This document shows positions 36,314-45,360 of a stretch of DNA of 64,000 bases, piece after piece. Below the pieces are notes generated by a model. The model did not search any database. It worked only from the letters and a program-made list of their open reading frames with translations, and was not told the origin of the DNA. Position 1 is the first letter of the stretch. Each line of letters starts with the position of its first letter. The stretch is taken from assembly GCA_035652335.1 (NCBI GenBank), contig DASRDZ010000037.1, positions 1 through 64,000 of the forward strand, written 5' to 3'. Both the position numbers and the translations under genes were made by a program. The DNA is from DASRDZ01 sp035652335 (GTDB taxonomy: Bacteria > Chloroflexota > Dormibacteria > Aeolococcales > Aeolococcaceae).

Positions 36314-37576
36314 ATGCGGACGGCGCGCGGGCTGCGGCTGGCCATGGGGGGATTCCTTGTTGCGACGGTGAGCGCATGTGGCGCGGCGGGCGGCGGCGGT
36401 GCGGCACCGGTCCTGCGCATCGGAGCGCTCTTCCCGCTGGGAGGCAGCCTCGCCGCCGACGCGCACGACGAGTACCTCGGGGCGCAGATCGCCGCGGGCA
36501 TGGTCGACGGCGCCGGCGGGGTGGACGGCCGGCAGATCCAGTTCGACCTGCGCGACCTGGAGAGCGGTGACCAGGCGCCCGCGCTGGCGGCCAGCCTGCA
36601 CGGCGACGGAGTTCCTGCCGTGATCGGCGCATACTCGTCGGCCCTCTCGATCCCGGCGGCGGCGGCGGTGGCGCGGCAGGGGATGGTGTACTGGGAGACG
36701 GGCGCCGTCGCCGACCAGGTCACGGGGCAGGCGCAGCCGCTCGTCTTCCGCGTCGGTGCCAACGGGTCCGACCTGGGCGGCAACTCGGGCCGTTTCGTCC
36801 TGCAGCAGATTGCGCCGCGGCTGCAGCGCGCCGCCGCGACGCTGCGTGCCTACCTGGTGACCGCCGACGACGCCTACGCGCACTCCGTCGCCGACGCGGC
36901 GCGCGCCGCCCTCACCGCCGGCGGCGCGACGGTGGTGGGGGAGAGCGTGTACGACCCGTTCCTCCCCGACTGGACGCCTGCCGTCAGCGCCATCCGCGCC
37001 GCCCGGCCGGACATCCTCCTGCTGTCCTCGCACATCCCCGACGGCATCGCCTTCCGGCGTGCCTTCCTGGCGGCGGGCCTGCACGTCGACGCCTTCATGG
37101 GCACGACCATGGCGCAGTGCCTGCCCGACTTCGGCGACGCGCTGGGAGCCGACGCGGTGGGGGTGTTCGCCTCCGACCGTCCCGACGACAGCTTCAACCC
37201 CGCGGGCCTGGACGCGGAGGCCCAGGCGCTGTACGAGCGTTTCTCCCAGGTCTGGCAGCAACGCACCGGCCGGGCGCCCAGTGAGGAGGGGATCGCGGGC
37301 TTCAGCTCGGCCTGGGCGCTGTTCCACGACGTGCTGCCGCGGGCGGCGGCGCTCGACGCGCGGGGCATCGCCGCGGCGGCGCGCACCGTCGACCTGCCGG
37401 CCGGCAGCCTGCCCGACGGCGGCGGCCTGCTCTTCGACACGAGCGGCCCGCAGATGGGGCAGAACACGCGGGCGGCGGCGGTCATCTGGCAGTGGCAGGG
37501 CGTGCGACACAGCGTCGTGGTGTGGCCGCCTGCCTATGCCACGGGCTCGGTCACCATGGTCCCGCTGCCGCGGTGA
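36314..37576 (+). CDS. Receptor-type ABC substrate-binding lipoprotein (Leu/Ile/Val family)
   Basis: A 420-residue periplasmic-binding-protein fold of the branched-chain amino acid/amide class. It has lipobox VSAC (Cys22), IGALFPLGGSLAADAHDEYLGAQIA at the mature N-terminus and VPAVIGAYSSALSIPAAAAVARQGMVYWE. No permease or ATPase genes are adjacent, so it either works with a transporter encoded elsewhere or serves as a sensor. Its stop overlaps the next GTG. Confidence 0.85.
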   Translation: MRTARGLRLAMGGFLVATVSACGAAGGGGAAPVLRIGALFPLGGSLAADAHDEYLGAQIAAGMVDGAGGVDGRQIQFDLRDLESGDQAPALAASLHGDGVPAVIGAYSSALSIPAAAAVARQGMVYWETGAVADQVTGQAQPLVFRVGANGSDLGGNSGRFVLQQIAPRLQRAAATLRAYLVTADDAYAHSVADAARAALTAGGATVVGESVYDPFLPDWTPAVSAIRAARPDILLLSSHIPDGIAFRRAFLAAGLHVDAFMGTTMAQCLPDFGDALGADAVGVFASDRPDDSFNPAGLDAEAQALYERFSQVWQQRTGRAPSEEGIAGFSSAWALFHDVLPRAAALDARGIAAAARTVDLPAGSLPDGGGLLFDTSGPQMGQNTRAAAVIWQWQGVRHSVVVWPPAYATGSVTMVPLPR

Positions 37577-38190
37577 GAGCGGTCGCCCGGCCGCTGCTGC
37601 CGCCCCTCGGGATCGGGGCGGCGGTGGCGGCGGCGCTGCTGGCGCGCCTGCTGGTCGCGGGAGCCGGGGGGGCGTCGTCCTCGCTGCCGGCTGCGGCGGC
37701 GTTCGCGGCGCTGCTGCTGTGTGTGGGCGCGCTGGCGCCGCGGCACCGGCGGCTCGCGCCGGATGCGCCGGCGCGCACACGCCGGGCATCGGCGATGCGC
37801 GCGGTCGCGCTGGGTGCCGGCGGCGGCGCGGTGCTCGTCGTGATGGCGGCCGCGCTGCGCGGATCTCCGGCGCATGTGTGGCCGCGCCCGTCGGGAGCGC
37901 AGGTGCTGCCGTGGACGGCACTGGTGGTGTGCGTCGCCGCCGCGGAGGAGCTGGTGTTCCGCGGGGTGCTCTTCGACGCGGTGTCGCGCCTCAGCGGGGC
38001 GACGGTCGCGGCCTTGGTGTGTGCGCTCGCCTTCGCGCTGGTGCACGTGCCGCTCTACGGATGGGGTGTGGTGCCGCTCGACGCCGGAGTGGGGATGTGG
38101 CTCGGCGGCCTGCGCCTGCTCAGCGGCGGAGTGGCCGCGCCCGCCCTGGCGCACGCGCTGGCCGACTGCGGCGCCTGGCTCCTGCTGTGA
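37573..38190 (+). CDS. CPBP family intramembrane metalloprotease
   Basis: A 205-residue polytopic protein with the CAAX protease/bacteriocin-processing signature. The Glu-Glu motif is AAEELVFRGVLFD (EExxxR), the second motif HVPLYGWG, and the third HALADCG, where Asp replaces the usual Asn. These proteases cleave within membranes or act as immunity proteins; the substrate is unknown. The gene lies in a tight coupled run with overlapping GTGA junctions on both sides. Confidence 0.8.
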   Translation: MRAVARPLLPPLGIGAAVAAALLARLLVAGAGGASSSLPAAAAFAALLLCVGALAPRHRRLAPDAPARTRRASAMRAVALGAGGGAVLVVMAAALRGSPAHVWPRPSGAQVLPWTALVVCVAAAEELVFRGVLFDAVSRLSGATVAALVCALAFALVHVPLYGWGVVPLDAGVGMWLGGLRLLSGGVAAPALAHALADCGAWLLL

Positions 38191-38909
38191 CCGGCTCCCG
38201 GCGCGCCGCTCTGGCGCTGCTCGCCGCCGGTGGCGCGGTGGCGGTGGCGGCACGGCTCGTCGCCCCGGCAGGGATGCCACCGCTGTACGACAGCTTCGCC
38301 GCGCCGTCGCCGTACGTCTACCTGCATCCGGGCGACGGCCAGGCGGGCCATCCGGCTTCGGCGACGACGACGCAGCCGATCACCGCGCAGGGCGTCTCGG
38401 CGCTGGTGCTGGCCACTCCCGAGAACCCTCCGCAGGCGCAGCTGATCGTCGGCGACAACGGGCTGACCGTGCCCGCCGGCGCGCGCTCGATCACGGCGAC
38501 GATCACGCCCGTCGACACGCCGAGCACGGATCCCCCGAACGGAGTCGTCGCCGGCAACACCTATCGCTTCCGCATCGTCACCGACGGCGGCGCGACCGTC
38601 GGCGTCTCGCCGGGCAAGCCGGTGACCCTCGTGCTGCGCGGGCCCACCGGCATCGGCGCCGCGACGGTCGACGCCTTCGACGGCAGCGGCTGGCACCCGC
38701 TCTCCACCACGCCGGTGGCGGGTCCTGACATCTTCGCCGCCAACACCACCGCGCTGGGCGACGCTGCGCTGGTGGTGGCCTCACTCCCGCCGGCCTCGTC
38801 GCGGTTCGGCTGGCTGCCGTGGGCGGCCGGTGCGGTGGTGGTGGTCGTCGTGGCCGGCGCCGCGGTGTCGCTGCTGCTGTCGCGGCGGCGGAACAGGGAG
38901 GATCGCTGA
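38187..38909 (+). CDS. Membrane-anchored extracytoplasmic protein, hypothetical
   Basis: A 240-residue protein with an N-terminal hydrophobic segment, a beta-rich exported domain (about 40-205) and a C-terminal TM helix followed by a basic tail (LLSRRRNREDR). Features include PYVYLHPGDGQAGHPASA and a DGSGWHPLSTTPV segment typical of surface beta-sandwich proteins. It is coupled to the CPBP protease gene and overlaps the next hydrolase start. A protease substrate or partner role is possible but unproven. Confidence 0.6.
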   Translation: MTGSRRAALALLAAGGAVAVAARLVAPAGMPPLYDSFAAPSPYVYLHPGDGQAGHPASATTTQPITAQGVSALVLATPENPPQAQLIVGDNGLTVPAGARSITATITPVDTPSTDPPNGVVAGNTYRFRIVTDGGATVGVSPGKPVTLVLRGPTGIGAATVDAFDGSGWHPLSTTPVAGPDIFAANTTALGDAALVVASLPPASSRFGWLPWAAGAVVVVVVAGAAVSLLLSRRRNREDR

Positions 38910-39811
38910 TGAGTGGAGATGCCATGGCGCGGTTGGAGGCGTGGCGCGCCTCGGGCGCGTTCGTCGAGGTGCCCTGCACCACCGGGACCGGCGCGTTGCA
39001 CCGCGTCTGGACGCGCGCTGCGGGGGAGGGGCCGTGGCTGACGCTGATCCACGGCTTCCCCACGTCGTCCTTCGACATGTGCGCCGTGGCCGAGCTGCTG
39101 CAGGCGTCGCGGCGCACCCTCGCCCTGGACATGGTCGGCTTCGGCGAGTCGGACCGACCGCTCGACCACGTCTATTCGGTGAGCGAGCAGGCCGACGCGG
39201 TGGTGGCGATGTGGCGCGCCAACGGCGTGCGCGACACCGCGGTGCTGGCGCACGACCTCGGCGCGACGGTGGCGCAGGAGCTGCTCTGGCGCCTGGCTGC
39301 GGGCCGGCTCGACGGCGTGCGGCTGCGGGCCGTCGTTCTGGCCAACGGTGGCATCTTCCCGGAGCTGCACCGGCCGCTGCCGCTGCAGACGGCGCTGGCC
39401 GATCCGCAGCGGGGCGCGGCGGTGGCGGCGTCGATCACCGAGGAGGCGATGTCCGCGGGGCTGCGGCTCACCTACGGGCCGTCGCACCAGCCCTCGGACG
39501 GCGAGCTGCACGCCACCTGGGCGGTGATGTCGCACGGCGACGGCCATCACAACCTGCACCTGCTGATCCGCTACATGGAGGAGCGCAGGCTGCGCGCCGC
39601 CGACTGGGTCGGCGCCCTCACCGCCACCGACGTGCCGCTGGGCTTCGTGTGGGGGATGCTCGACCCCATCTCGGGTGCGCACATGGCGGAGCGGATCGTC
39701 GCGGAGCTGCCCGCGGCGCCGCGGCGACTCCTGGACGGCGTCGGGCACTGGCCGCCGATCGAGGCGCCCGAGGTGTGCGCGGAGATGCTGCGCGAGGTGG
39801 ACCTCGGCTGA
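38909..39811 (+). CDS. Alpha/beta hydrolase, haloalkane dehalogenase/epoxide hydrolase type
   Basis: A 300-residue hydrolase with HGFPTSSFD as the oxyanion segment and VLAHDLGATVAQE as the nucleophile elbow. The elbow has Asp instead of Ser, which is the haloalkane dehalogenase and epoxide hydrolase pattern. The catalytic His is in GVGHWPPIEAP. A good GGGAGG ribosome site lies upstream. The start overlaps the previous stop (TGATG). Confidence 0.85.
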   Translation: MSGDAMARLEAWRASGAFVEVPCTTGTGALHRVWTRAAGEGPWLTLIHGFPTSSFDMCAVAELLQASRRTLALDMVGFGESDRPLDHVYSVSEQADAVVAMWRANGVRDTAVLAHDLGATVAQELLWRLAAGRLDGVRLRAVVLANGGIFPELHRPLPLQTALADPQRGAAVAASITEEAMSAGLRLTYGPSHQPSDGELHATWAVMSHGDGHHNLHLLIRYMEERRLRAADWVGALTATDVPLGFVWGMLDPISGAHMAERIVAELPAAPRRLLDGVGHWPPIEAPEVCAEMLREVDLG

Positions 39812-39854
39812 CCGCCGTTGCGTGCTCAGCGCGGCGTCCGCGCCGGCGTCCGCC

Positions 39855-39860
39855 TACAAT
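39855..39860 (+). promoter_or_regulatory. -10 box (TACAAT) for DinB-family gene
   Basis: TACAAT lies 45 bases before ATG 39905, leaving a leader with a GGAGGAA ribosome site. No clear -35 is seen. Confidence 0.4.
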
Positions 39861-39904
39861 GCCGCGGACGGCACATCCGTGCGACTGTCGCGGAGGAACC
39901 AGCC

Positions 39905-40549
39905 ATGGCGACCAACCAGGTGGCGAGCCCGGCGGATCTCTGGGCGCTGACCCACGAGCAGCGGGAGAAGGTCGGCGACATGCTGGCAACGCTCAACGAC
40001 GCGGAGTGGGAGACGCCCTCGCTGTGCGCCGGCTGGCGCGTGCGCGACGTGGTGGCGCACATGGTCGAGACTCATCAGATGACGCCGCCGCGCTTCATGG
40101 GCCGCTTCATCGGTGCGGGGTTCAACTTCGACAGGTTCTCCGCCAAGGACGTCGGCCGGCACGCCACGCAGAGCACCGCCGACCTGCTGCAGGAGTTCCG
40201 CGACAGTGCGCCGCGCAGCACCGCCCCGCCCGGGCCCAAGCAGACCTGGCTGGCCGAGGCCGTCATCCACGGGGAGGACGCGGCGCGTCCCACCGGGCGG
40301 ACCGTCGCCGTGTCGCCGCAGGCGCTGGTCACCGTCGCCGAGTACGCGCGCCGCACCTCGCCGCTGCTGCACGGCAAGCAGCGCAGCGACGGGCTGCGCC
40401 TGCGCGCCACCGACGTCGACTGGGCCGCCGGCGACGGACCGGAGGTGAGCGGTCCCGCGCTGTCGCTGATCCTGGCCATCACCGGCCGCAAGGTGGCGCT
40501 GGCCGACCTCAGCGGCGAGGGGCTGGAGACGCTCAGGCCCCGCCTCTGA
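39905..40549 (+). CDS. Maleylpyruvate isomerase/DinB family (mycothiol-type) protein
   Basis: A 214-residue four-helix protein with the family signature SLCAGWRVRDVVAHMVETHQ near residue 38 and a second His/Glu pair in EAVIHGEDAARP, which together make the usual metal triad. Members transfer or isomerise with mycothiol or bacillithiol. The presence of the family suits an actinobacterial-like thiol metabolism but does not prove it. Confidence 0.82.
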   Translation: MATNQVASPADLWALTHEQREKVGDMLATLNDAEWETPSLCAGWRVRDVVAHMVETHQMTPPRFMGRFIGAGFNFDRFSAKDVGRHATQSTADLLQEFRDSAPRSTAPPGPKQTWLAEAVIHGEDAARPTGRTVAVSPQALVTVAEYARRTSPLLHGKQRSDGLRLRATDVDWAAGDGPEVSGPALSLILAITGRKVALADLSGEGLETLRPRL

Positions 40550-40560
40550 GCCTGCCTGCG

Positions 40561-40577
40561 GCGGGCGGCGAGCCCGC
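40561..40577 (+). terminator. Hairpin after DinB-family gene
   Basis: GCGGGC-GGCGA-GCCCGC forms a 6-bp GC stem with a 5-nt loop 11 bases after the stop. It sits just upstream of a TAGCAT -10 candidate (40589-40594) for the peroxiredoxin gene. Confidence 0.5.
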
Positions 40578-40664
40578 GCGCGCGGTGCTAGCATCGTGCC
40601 GTGCGCCCCGGTGCTCTCGGCCGGGGTGGGGGGTACTTGCAGCTCGCCAGCGAGGAGAACAGCG

Positions 40665-41354
40665 ATGACATCCGTCGGTACCGACACGGGCGCCGGGGCG
40701 GGCCTCCGCCTGGGCGACACCGCGCCCGACTTCGAGGCGGAGACCACGCAGGGCCGCATCCGCTTCCACGACTGGATCGGGGACTCCTGGGCGGTCCTCT
40801 TCTCTCATCCCAAGGACTTCACACCGGTCTGCACCACCGAGCTGGGCTACATGGCGCGCATCCAGCCCGAGTTCGACCGGCGGGGTGTGAAGATCATCGG
40901 GCTGTCCGTCGATCCCGTCGACAAGCACAGCAAGTGGGCCGACGACATCGAGGAGACGCAGGGGGCGCGTCCCAACTACCCGATCATCGGCGACGCCGAC
41001 TTCAACGTGTCGAAGCTGTACGGGATGCTGCCCGCCTCGACCTCGGGTGATCCCGCCACGCGGACGCCCGCCGACAACCAGACGGTGCGCAACGTCTTCG
41101 TGATCGGGCCGGACAAGAAGGTCAAGCTGATCCTGGTCTACCCGATGACCACGGGCCGCAACTTCGACGAGGTGCTGCGCGTCATCGACTCCCTGCAGCT
41201 CAGCGCCCGGCACCCGGTGTCGACGCCGGTGAACTGGAAGCAGGGCGAGGACGTCATCATCGCCGGCTCGGTCTCCGACGACGACGCCAAGCAGAAGTTC
41301 CCCGGCTTCAGGGCACCCAAGCCCTACCTGCGGATCACCTCGCAGCCGAAGTAG
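40665..41354 (+). CDS. 1-Cys peroxiredoxin (Prx6-type)
   Basis: A 229-residue thiol peroxidase. The peroxidatic motif is HPKDFTPVCTTE, the N-terminal motif GDTAPDFEAETTQGRI, and the Prx6 C-terminal extension (HPVSTPVNWKQGEDVIIAGSVSDDDAKQKFPG) is complete. It reduces H2O2 and alkyl or phospholipid hydroperoxides. A GAGGAGAA ribosome site precedes ATG 40665, and a TAGCAT promoter lies about 75 bases upstream. Confidence 0.95.
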   Translation: MTSVGTDTGAGAGLRLGDTAPDFEAETTQGRIRFHDWIGDSWAVLFSHPKDFTPVCTTELGYMARIQPEFDRRGVKIIGLSVDPVDKHSKWADDIEETQGARPNYPIIGDADFNVSKLYGMLPASTSGDPATRTPADNQTVRNVFVIGPDKKVKLILVYPMTTGRNFDEVLRVIDSLQLSARHPVSTPVNWKQGEDVIIAGSVSDDDAKQKFPGFRAPKPYLRITSQPK

Positions 41355-41356
41355 GC

Positions 41357-41708
41357 TTGCCCGCCCGCTTCACCCCGGCGCTGTTCGACTTCCTGCGCGA
41401 CCTTCGCGCCCACAACGACAGGGAGTGGTTCCAGCGCAACAAGGTGCGCTACGAGCGCGACGTCAGGGCCCCGGCGCTCCTCTTCTTCGAGGACGCCGGG
41501 CCCGCCCGGCACAGGATCAGCAGGCACGTCGTCGCCGACCCGCGTCCCGTGGGCGGCTCGATGTTCCGCATCGAGCTTCACCTGCCACAGGAGCTTCAGC
41601 GAAGCGGAGCTCTGCGCGGCGGACTTCATGGACCGCTTCGTCGACGCGTGCAGGACGGCGAATCCGTTCGCGCGGTTCCTGGCGGGGGCACTGGGAGTTC
41701 CCTGGTAG
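41357..41708 (+). pseudogene. Decayed DUF2461 (TIGR02453) gene
   Basis: The first part encodes a clear DUF2461 N-terminus: FTPALFDFLRDLRAHNDREWF, then ISRHVVADPRPVGGSMFRI. The sequence then breaks, and the expected central block (RDTRFSKDK-like) is missing. The family's C-terminal end reappears in another frame: FMDRFVDACRTANPFARFLA then GALGVPW and TAG. An internal deletion with frameshift is the simplest reading. It starts with TTG two bases after the peroxiredoxin stop. Confidence 0.75.
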
Positions 41709-41779
41709 GCTGACGCGCCGTGGATGCGGGCGCAGTCTCGGACGAGCGCCGACCTCTGACCCCGGACTCGAGCGATGCC

Positions 41780-42151
41780 TCAGGGAGCTTCGCTGAGGAA
41801 CCGCTGCTGCTCGGTGCTGCTGCACCCTTGCGTCAGCAGCGAGGCGAGCTGCGACGAGTCCGTGTAGTAGTCGACCTGGTAGCTGTGGCCGTTCTTGCTG
41901 ACGTTGAAACCGCACACGTGGTTGCCGTTGTGCTGATCACCGTCGACGATGGTCACACCCGACGAGCTGAGCTGGCCGAGGTTGAGATTGGCCTTCACTG
42001 CGGCGATCGCGCCCGAGTCGGTCGTGACCACCATCGAGCCCTGCAGCCCGCCGGAGCTGAGCTGGCCGGTGATGGAGGAGGTGCTGCTCCCACCGCATGC
42101 GGCGAGCAGCAACAGTGCCGGCAACCCAAGAACGGCGAGGAAGCGCTTCAT
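41780..42151 (-). CDS. Small lipoprotein, hypothetical
   Basis: A 123-residue protein with lipobox LLAAC (Cys19) and a Ser/Thr-rich domain (LNLGQLSSSGVTIVDGDQHNGNHVCGFNV). Two Cys residues could pair. GGAGG lies about 9 bases before ATG 42151, which decides against an ATG 18 bases upstream. The function is unknown. Confidence 0.7.
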   Translation of the reverse strand: MKRFLAVLGLPALLLLAACGGSSTSSITGQLSSGGLQGSMVVTTDSGAIAAVKANLNLGQLSSSGVTIVDGDQHNGNHVCGFNVSKNGHSYQVDYYTDSSQLASLLTQGCSSTEQQRFLSEAP

Positions 42152-42324
42152 GCGCGTGGCCTCCGGCATGGAGGCAATGTGCCTCCTGAGCCCCGAACGC
42201 TAGGCATGCGGATCACCCGGCGCCAGGGCCGAAGGTCATGTGTATGGCCACGGATGTCGAGCGTCCGTACGGTACCGAACCGAAGCGGGTGGCTGTCGCG
42301 GTGCGATTGGCGGAACGCGGCCCG

Positions 42325-43044
42325 CTATGCCGACGGGACAGCGCGCCACGCGTCACCGTCCCACCAGTAGCTCCCGTCCGGCGAGCGCTGCGCTGACGGG
42401 GGCGGCACGTCGTCGGCGCGCCTCCACGATGCGCCGTCCCACCAGAACTGCTTGTCCGGGGAGAGTGTCGGAGCCGCCGTGGCGGGCGCGACGGCGACCG
42501 CCACGGGGACGGCAGCGACCGCCGGCGTCCGCTTCGACAGGCGCACCGTCTGCAGCAGGATGGCTCCCACCACGGTGGCGACCACCCCGCCCGATGCTGC
42601 GAAGACGCCGACCGACGGCTGCACGGCGCCGCCCGCGTTGTCAGTGCTCAGGGCGTTGAAGAGGGTGACCACGTTGGCCACACCGATGACACAGAGCACC
42701 CAGAGCAGCACCCGCATCCACTGGCGTCCATAGCCCATGAGGACCCGGCTGCCCAGGTAGGTGCAGACCCCGCCGAAGATGGCGATGTAGGCGACCGCGC
42801 CGCCGGACTGCGACACCGTGACGATCCCGGACACGCTCACCCAGGGGATGAAGGCCGAAAGCACGATGCCAAGCCCGCCCGCAGCGATCCAGATCCCCGC
42901 CTTCCTGGTTCGTCCGGACACCCGGACGAAGGAGGTGAGCCCGGCGGTGGCGGACTGGGGCTGCTGGCCGACGGCAGCCCCGCAGCGCGGACAATGGAAT
43001 GCACCGGCAGGCAACGGTGAGGAGCAGGCGGAACAGAACGCCAT
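42325..43044 (-). CDS. Zinc-ribbon, four-TM protein with two C-terminal DUF2510-like W motifs
   Basis: A 239-residue protein. The N-terminal zinc ribbon is FCSACSSPLPAGAFHCPRCG. Four hydrophobic helices lie at about 48-68, 80-98, 106-128 and 142-164. The tail has two copies of the D-x(1-3)-WWDG-x2-W module (KQFWWDGASWR and GSYWWDGDAWR), like the small DUF2510 domain common in actinobacterial membrane proteins. GGAGG sits 9 bases before the ATG. The function is unknown. Confidence 0.72.
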   Translation of the reverse strand: MAFCSACSSPLPAGAFHCPRCGAAVGQQPQSATAGLTSFVRVSGRTRKAGIWIAAGGLGIVLSAFIPWVSVSGIVTVSQSGGAVAYIAIFGGVCTYLGSRVLMGYGRQWMRVLLWVLCVIGVANVVTLFNALSTDNAGGAVQPSVGVFAASGGVVATVVGAILLQTVRLSKRTPAVAAVPVAVAVAPATAAPTLSPDKQFWWDGASWRRADDVPPPSAQRSPDGSYWWDGDAWRAVPSA

Positions 43045-43190
43045 GTCGACGACCTCCGGTGGGACCAGGCGTCGGGACGTCTGCTGTTAGGCAGGCGCGG
43101 CCTCTGAATCTGGCCTTCGACTGTACGCCGATGCAGCGTGAAAAGCATCCTCGGGACAGGCGTCGTTGGAGCCGAGTTCGTTTACGGGGT

Positions 43191-43253
43191 TTGGCTGAGC
43201 TGTGGCGATGCTATGAGAACTTCTCGGAGATCCGCAGCCGCCTTGTCCGCCTG
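43191..43253 (+). repeat. 63-bp direct repeat, copy 1 (left of beta-helix gene)
   Basis: This copy matches 45361-45423 at 58 of 63 positions in the same orientation. Read in frame, both copies encode the same segment, LAELxRCYENFSEIRSRL, so they look like fragments of one former coding sequence. They flank the beta-helix gene. Region 43045-43190 shows no other feature. Confidence 0.85.
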
Positions 43254-43263
43254 GCCTCCGCCC

Positions 43264-45237
43264 TCACGACCCGCGAAGGGGGCGCGATCCGGGAGCGCGG
43301 GTCCGGCCGCGCCGGCGGCGCACCGCCATCGGAGCGGTGAAGCCGAGGATCAGGAGGCCCGAGGCGATCGGGATCGCGCCGCTGGCCGGGCTCGAGACCG
43401 GACCGCCGCCGGCGGCGGGCGCCTGGATGGTCCCCGCAGGCGCCCCGGTGGGGGTGGGCGTCGGCGTGGGGGTGGAGGCCACGAGCTGGAGCTCGAACGA
43501 GCCGGAGTCGCAGGCCGGCCCCTGGGGACGCACGGTGCCGAGCTGGTCGTACCTGACCGGGCACGAGGCCGTGGGGACGTGGTCACGCGCTGGGCTTGTC
43601 GAGGCGATCGAGTAGTGCTGCTGCCACGCAGGCAGGCCTGACGAGACCAGAGTCAGCTGCGGGTCGACTCCCTGGAGGTCGCCCGTTCCGCCGAGGAGGC
43701 ACGAGGAGTCGGTGACGACGTTGTAGCCGGAGGACAGCGGGTGGGCGGCGCCGCCGCAATCAGTGTCGTGGCCGTGGGGCAGGCCGACGATGTCGTCGGC
43801 CAGCGTGAGCGCGTCGGTCGACTGCTCAGCTCCCAGCTGCATGCCCCTTCCTGTCCCGTTGGGGTTGTTGCCGGCGACGGTGCTCTCCTGCAGCAGCCCC
43901 GTCCGGCTGAACCCGATGGCCACGCCGTCTCCGATTCCCTGGCTGCTGGCGGTGTTGCCGCTGACCGTGGTGTTCTGGACAGTGCCGCCCCCGGTGGCGT
44001 TGCCGCTGGTGAAGTAGACGCCGCCGCCGGACGCGCCCGCGGTGTTGCCGCTCACGAACGCCTGGTCGAGCGTGGCGCCTCGGCCGATGTCGATGCCGCC
44101 GCCGTCGCCGCCGCCGTTGCTGTTGCTGGCGTCGTTGCTGACCAGGGCGGCCTTGGAGATGGCGATTGTGCCGCCCGAGCTTCCGATCTGCGCGAAGATC
44201 CCGCCGCCCTCGTCGGCGGTGTTGCCCGACACGGTGAGGTTGGACGCCACGGCCGCGACGGGGTTGCTGCCGACCCCGGTGACATCGAAGGACAGACCGC
44301 CGCCCTCACCGGAGCCGCATTCGCCGTCGCCGGTGCTGTTGTTCTCGAGCGTCGCGTTGGTGAGGCTGAACGGACCGGCGAGGGTGCCGACGACGCCGAC
44401 GCCTCCGCCGCCCTTGGCGCAGAAGCTCTGCGCCGTGTTCGCGATGGCGCTGACGTTCGTCAGCGAGATGCTCTCGACGCTCTCCCCGTCGAGGTTGACG
44501 TAGAGGCCGCCACCGTCGCCGCTCGCGTTCTGGTTGTTCGCCACCGCGGTGTTGCCGTCGGTGTTGCCACTCCCGAGGTAGAGGCCGTTGACGGTGAGAC
44601 CGCCGCCCTCGTCCGCCACGCCGCCGCCGTTCGTGCCACTGCTGTTGGTGACGAAGACGTCGGTCAGCGTCAGGGTGCCGGGGTCCATGTCGTCCTCGAG
44701 GATCCCGCCACCGTCGGTGCTCGTCGACTGCGACACGTTGGGGGCGGCGGGAGCGTCCCCGCCGGTGATGTGGACCCCCTGGATGGTGGAGTTGCCGCTG
44801 AAGTTGTCGACTTCGAACGCGCGGTCGTGGACCGCGCTCGCGTCGATCGTCGTCGACGTCGATCCCTGCCGGCCCGAGCCCTGCCCGGTGATGGTGATGG
44901 GCTGGGTGATGTGGATGTCGCCGGTGGTGCCGTCGTCGGGGCCGTTGGCGGGAGAGACGAGCGTGAGCGCAGGGCTGATGCCGGCGGAGATGGTGATCGT
45001 CCCGCCGCCGTCGGCGTCCTCCTGCTGCACCGCCGCCCGCAGGGAGCAGTGGATGGCGTTTGCGCCCGCTCCGGAGCAGACGCCCGGGGTGTTGTTGGCG
45101 TTCGTGAAGTCGGCCGCCGTGTCGACCACGAAGTTGTCGCCGCCTATGGCGTGAACGTTCGAGGGCCGGACGGCGACGAGGCCGGCGGCGACGAGGAGCG
45201 GCACGGCGCCGAGGAATGCGGTGCGGCGGAGCTTCAT
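43264..45237 (-). CDS. Secreted right-handed beta-helix surface protein
   Basis: A 657-residue protein. A signal peptide (about 1-31) is followed by an N-terminal segment with the CSLRAAVQ motif shared by CSLREA-type surface proteins. Many short N-rich rungs follow (NTTVSGNTAS, NATLENNST, VSGNTADEGGGIF), building a parallel beta-helix to about residue 570. A TPTPTPTPTG linker leads to a C-terminal hydrophobic helix and Arg-rich tail that act as a membrane or wall anchor; no LPxTG is seen. Such proteins are exposed adhesins or polysaccharide-binding or -cleaving proteins. The start MKLRRTAF at 45237 removes an unlikely extension. Confidence 0.85.
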   Translation of the reverse strand: MKLRRTAFLGAVPLLVAAGLVAVRPSNVHAIGGDNFVVDTAADFTNANNTPGVCSGAGANAIHCSLRAAVQQEDADGGGTITISAGISPALTLVSPANGPDDGTTGDIHITQPITITGQGSGRQGSTSTTIDASAVHDRAFEVDNFSGNSTIQGVHITGGDAPAAPNVSQSTSTDGGGILEDDMDPGTLTLTDVFVTNSSGTNGGGVADEGGGLTVNGLYLGSGNTDGNTAVANNQNASGDGGGLYVNLDGESVESISLTNVSAIANTAQSFCAKGGGGVGVVGTLAGPFSLTNATLENNSTGDGECGSGEGGGLSFDVTGVGSNPVAAVASNLTVSGNTADEGGGIFAQIGSSGGTIAISKAALVSNDASNSNGGGDGGGIDIGRGATLDQAFVSGNTAGASGGGVYFTSGNATGGGTVQNTTVSGNTASSQGIGDGVAIGFSRTGLLQESTVAGNNPNGTGRGMQLGAEQSTDALTLADDIVGLPHGHDTDCGGAAHPLSSGYNVVTDSSCLLGGTGDLQGVDPQLTLVSSGLPAWQQHYSIASTSPARDHVPTASCPVRYDQLGTVRPQGPACDSGSFELQLVASTPTPTPTPTGAPAGTIQAPAAGGGPVSSPASGAIPIASGLLILGFTAPMAVRRRRGRTRAPGSRPLRGS

Positions 45238-45360
45238 CACAGCGACCCCTTCGACACGCGGGCGACCCCTGCCCGAACTCGTAGGCGGGCTGGAGTGTAG
45301 CCGGTGGAACGCGGCGCCGGTGCCCGCCCAGGTCGGAATCCCGCTCTGAGCACACATCGA

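Noticed and set aside
43264..45237. Repeated GNT-rich segments as a CRISPR or DNA satellite
   Set aside because: They are degenerate beta-helix rungs at protein level, without constant repeat or spacer length.
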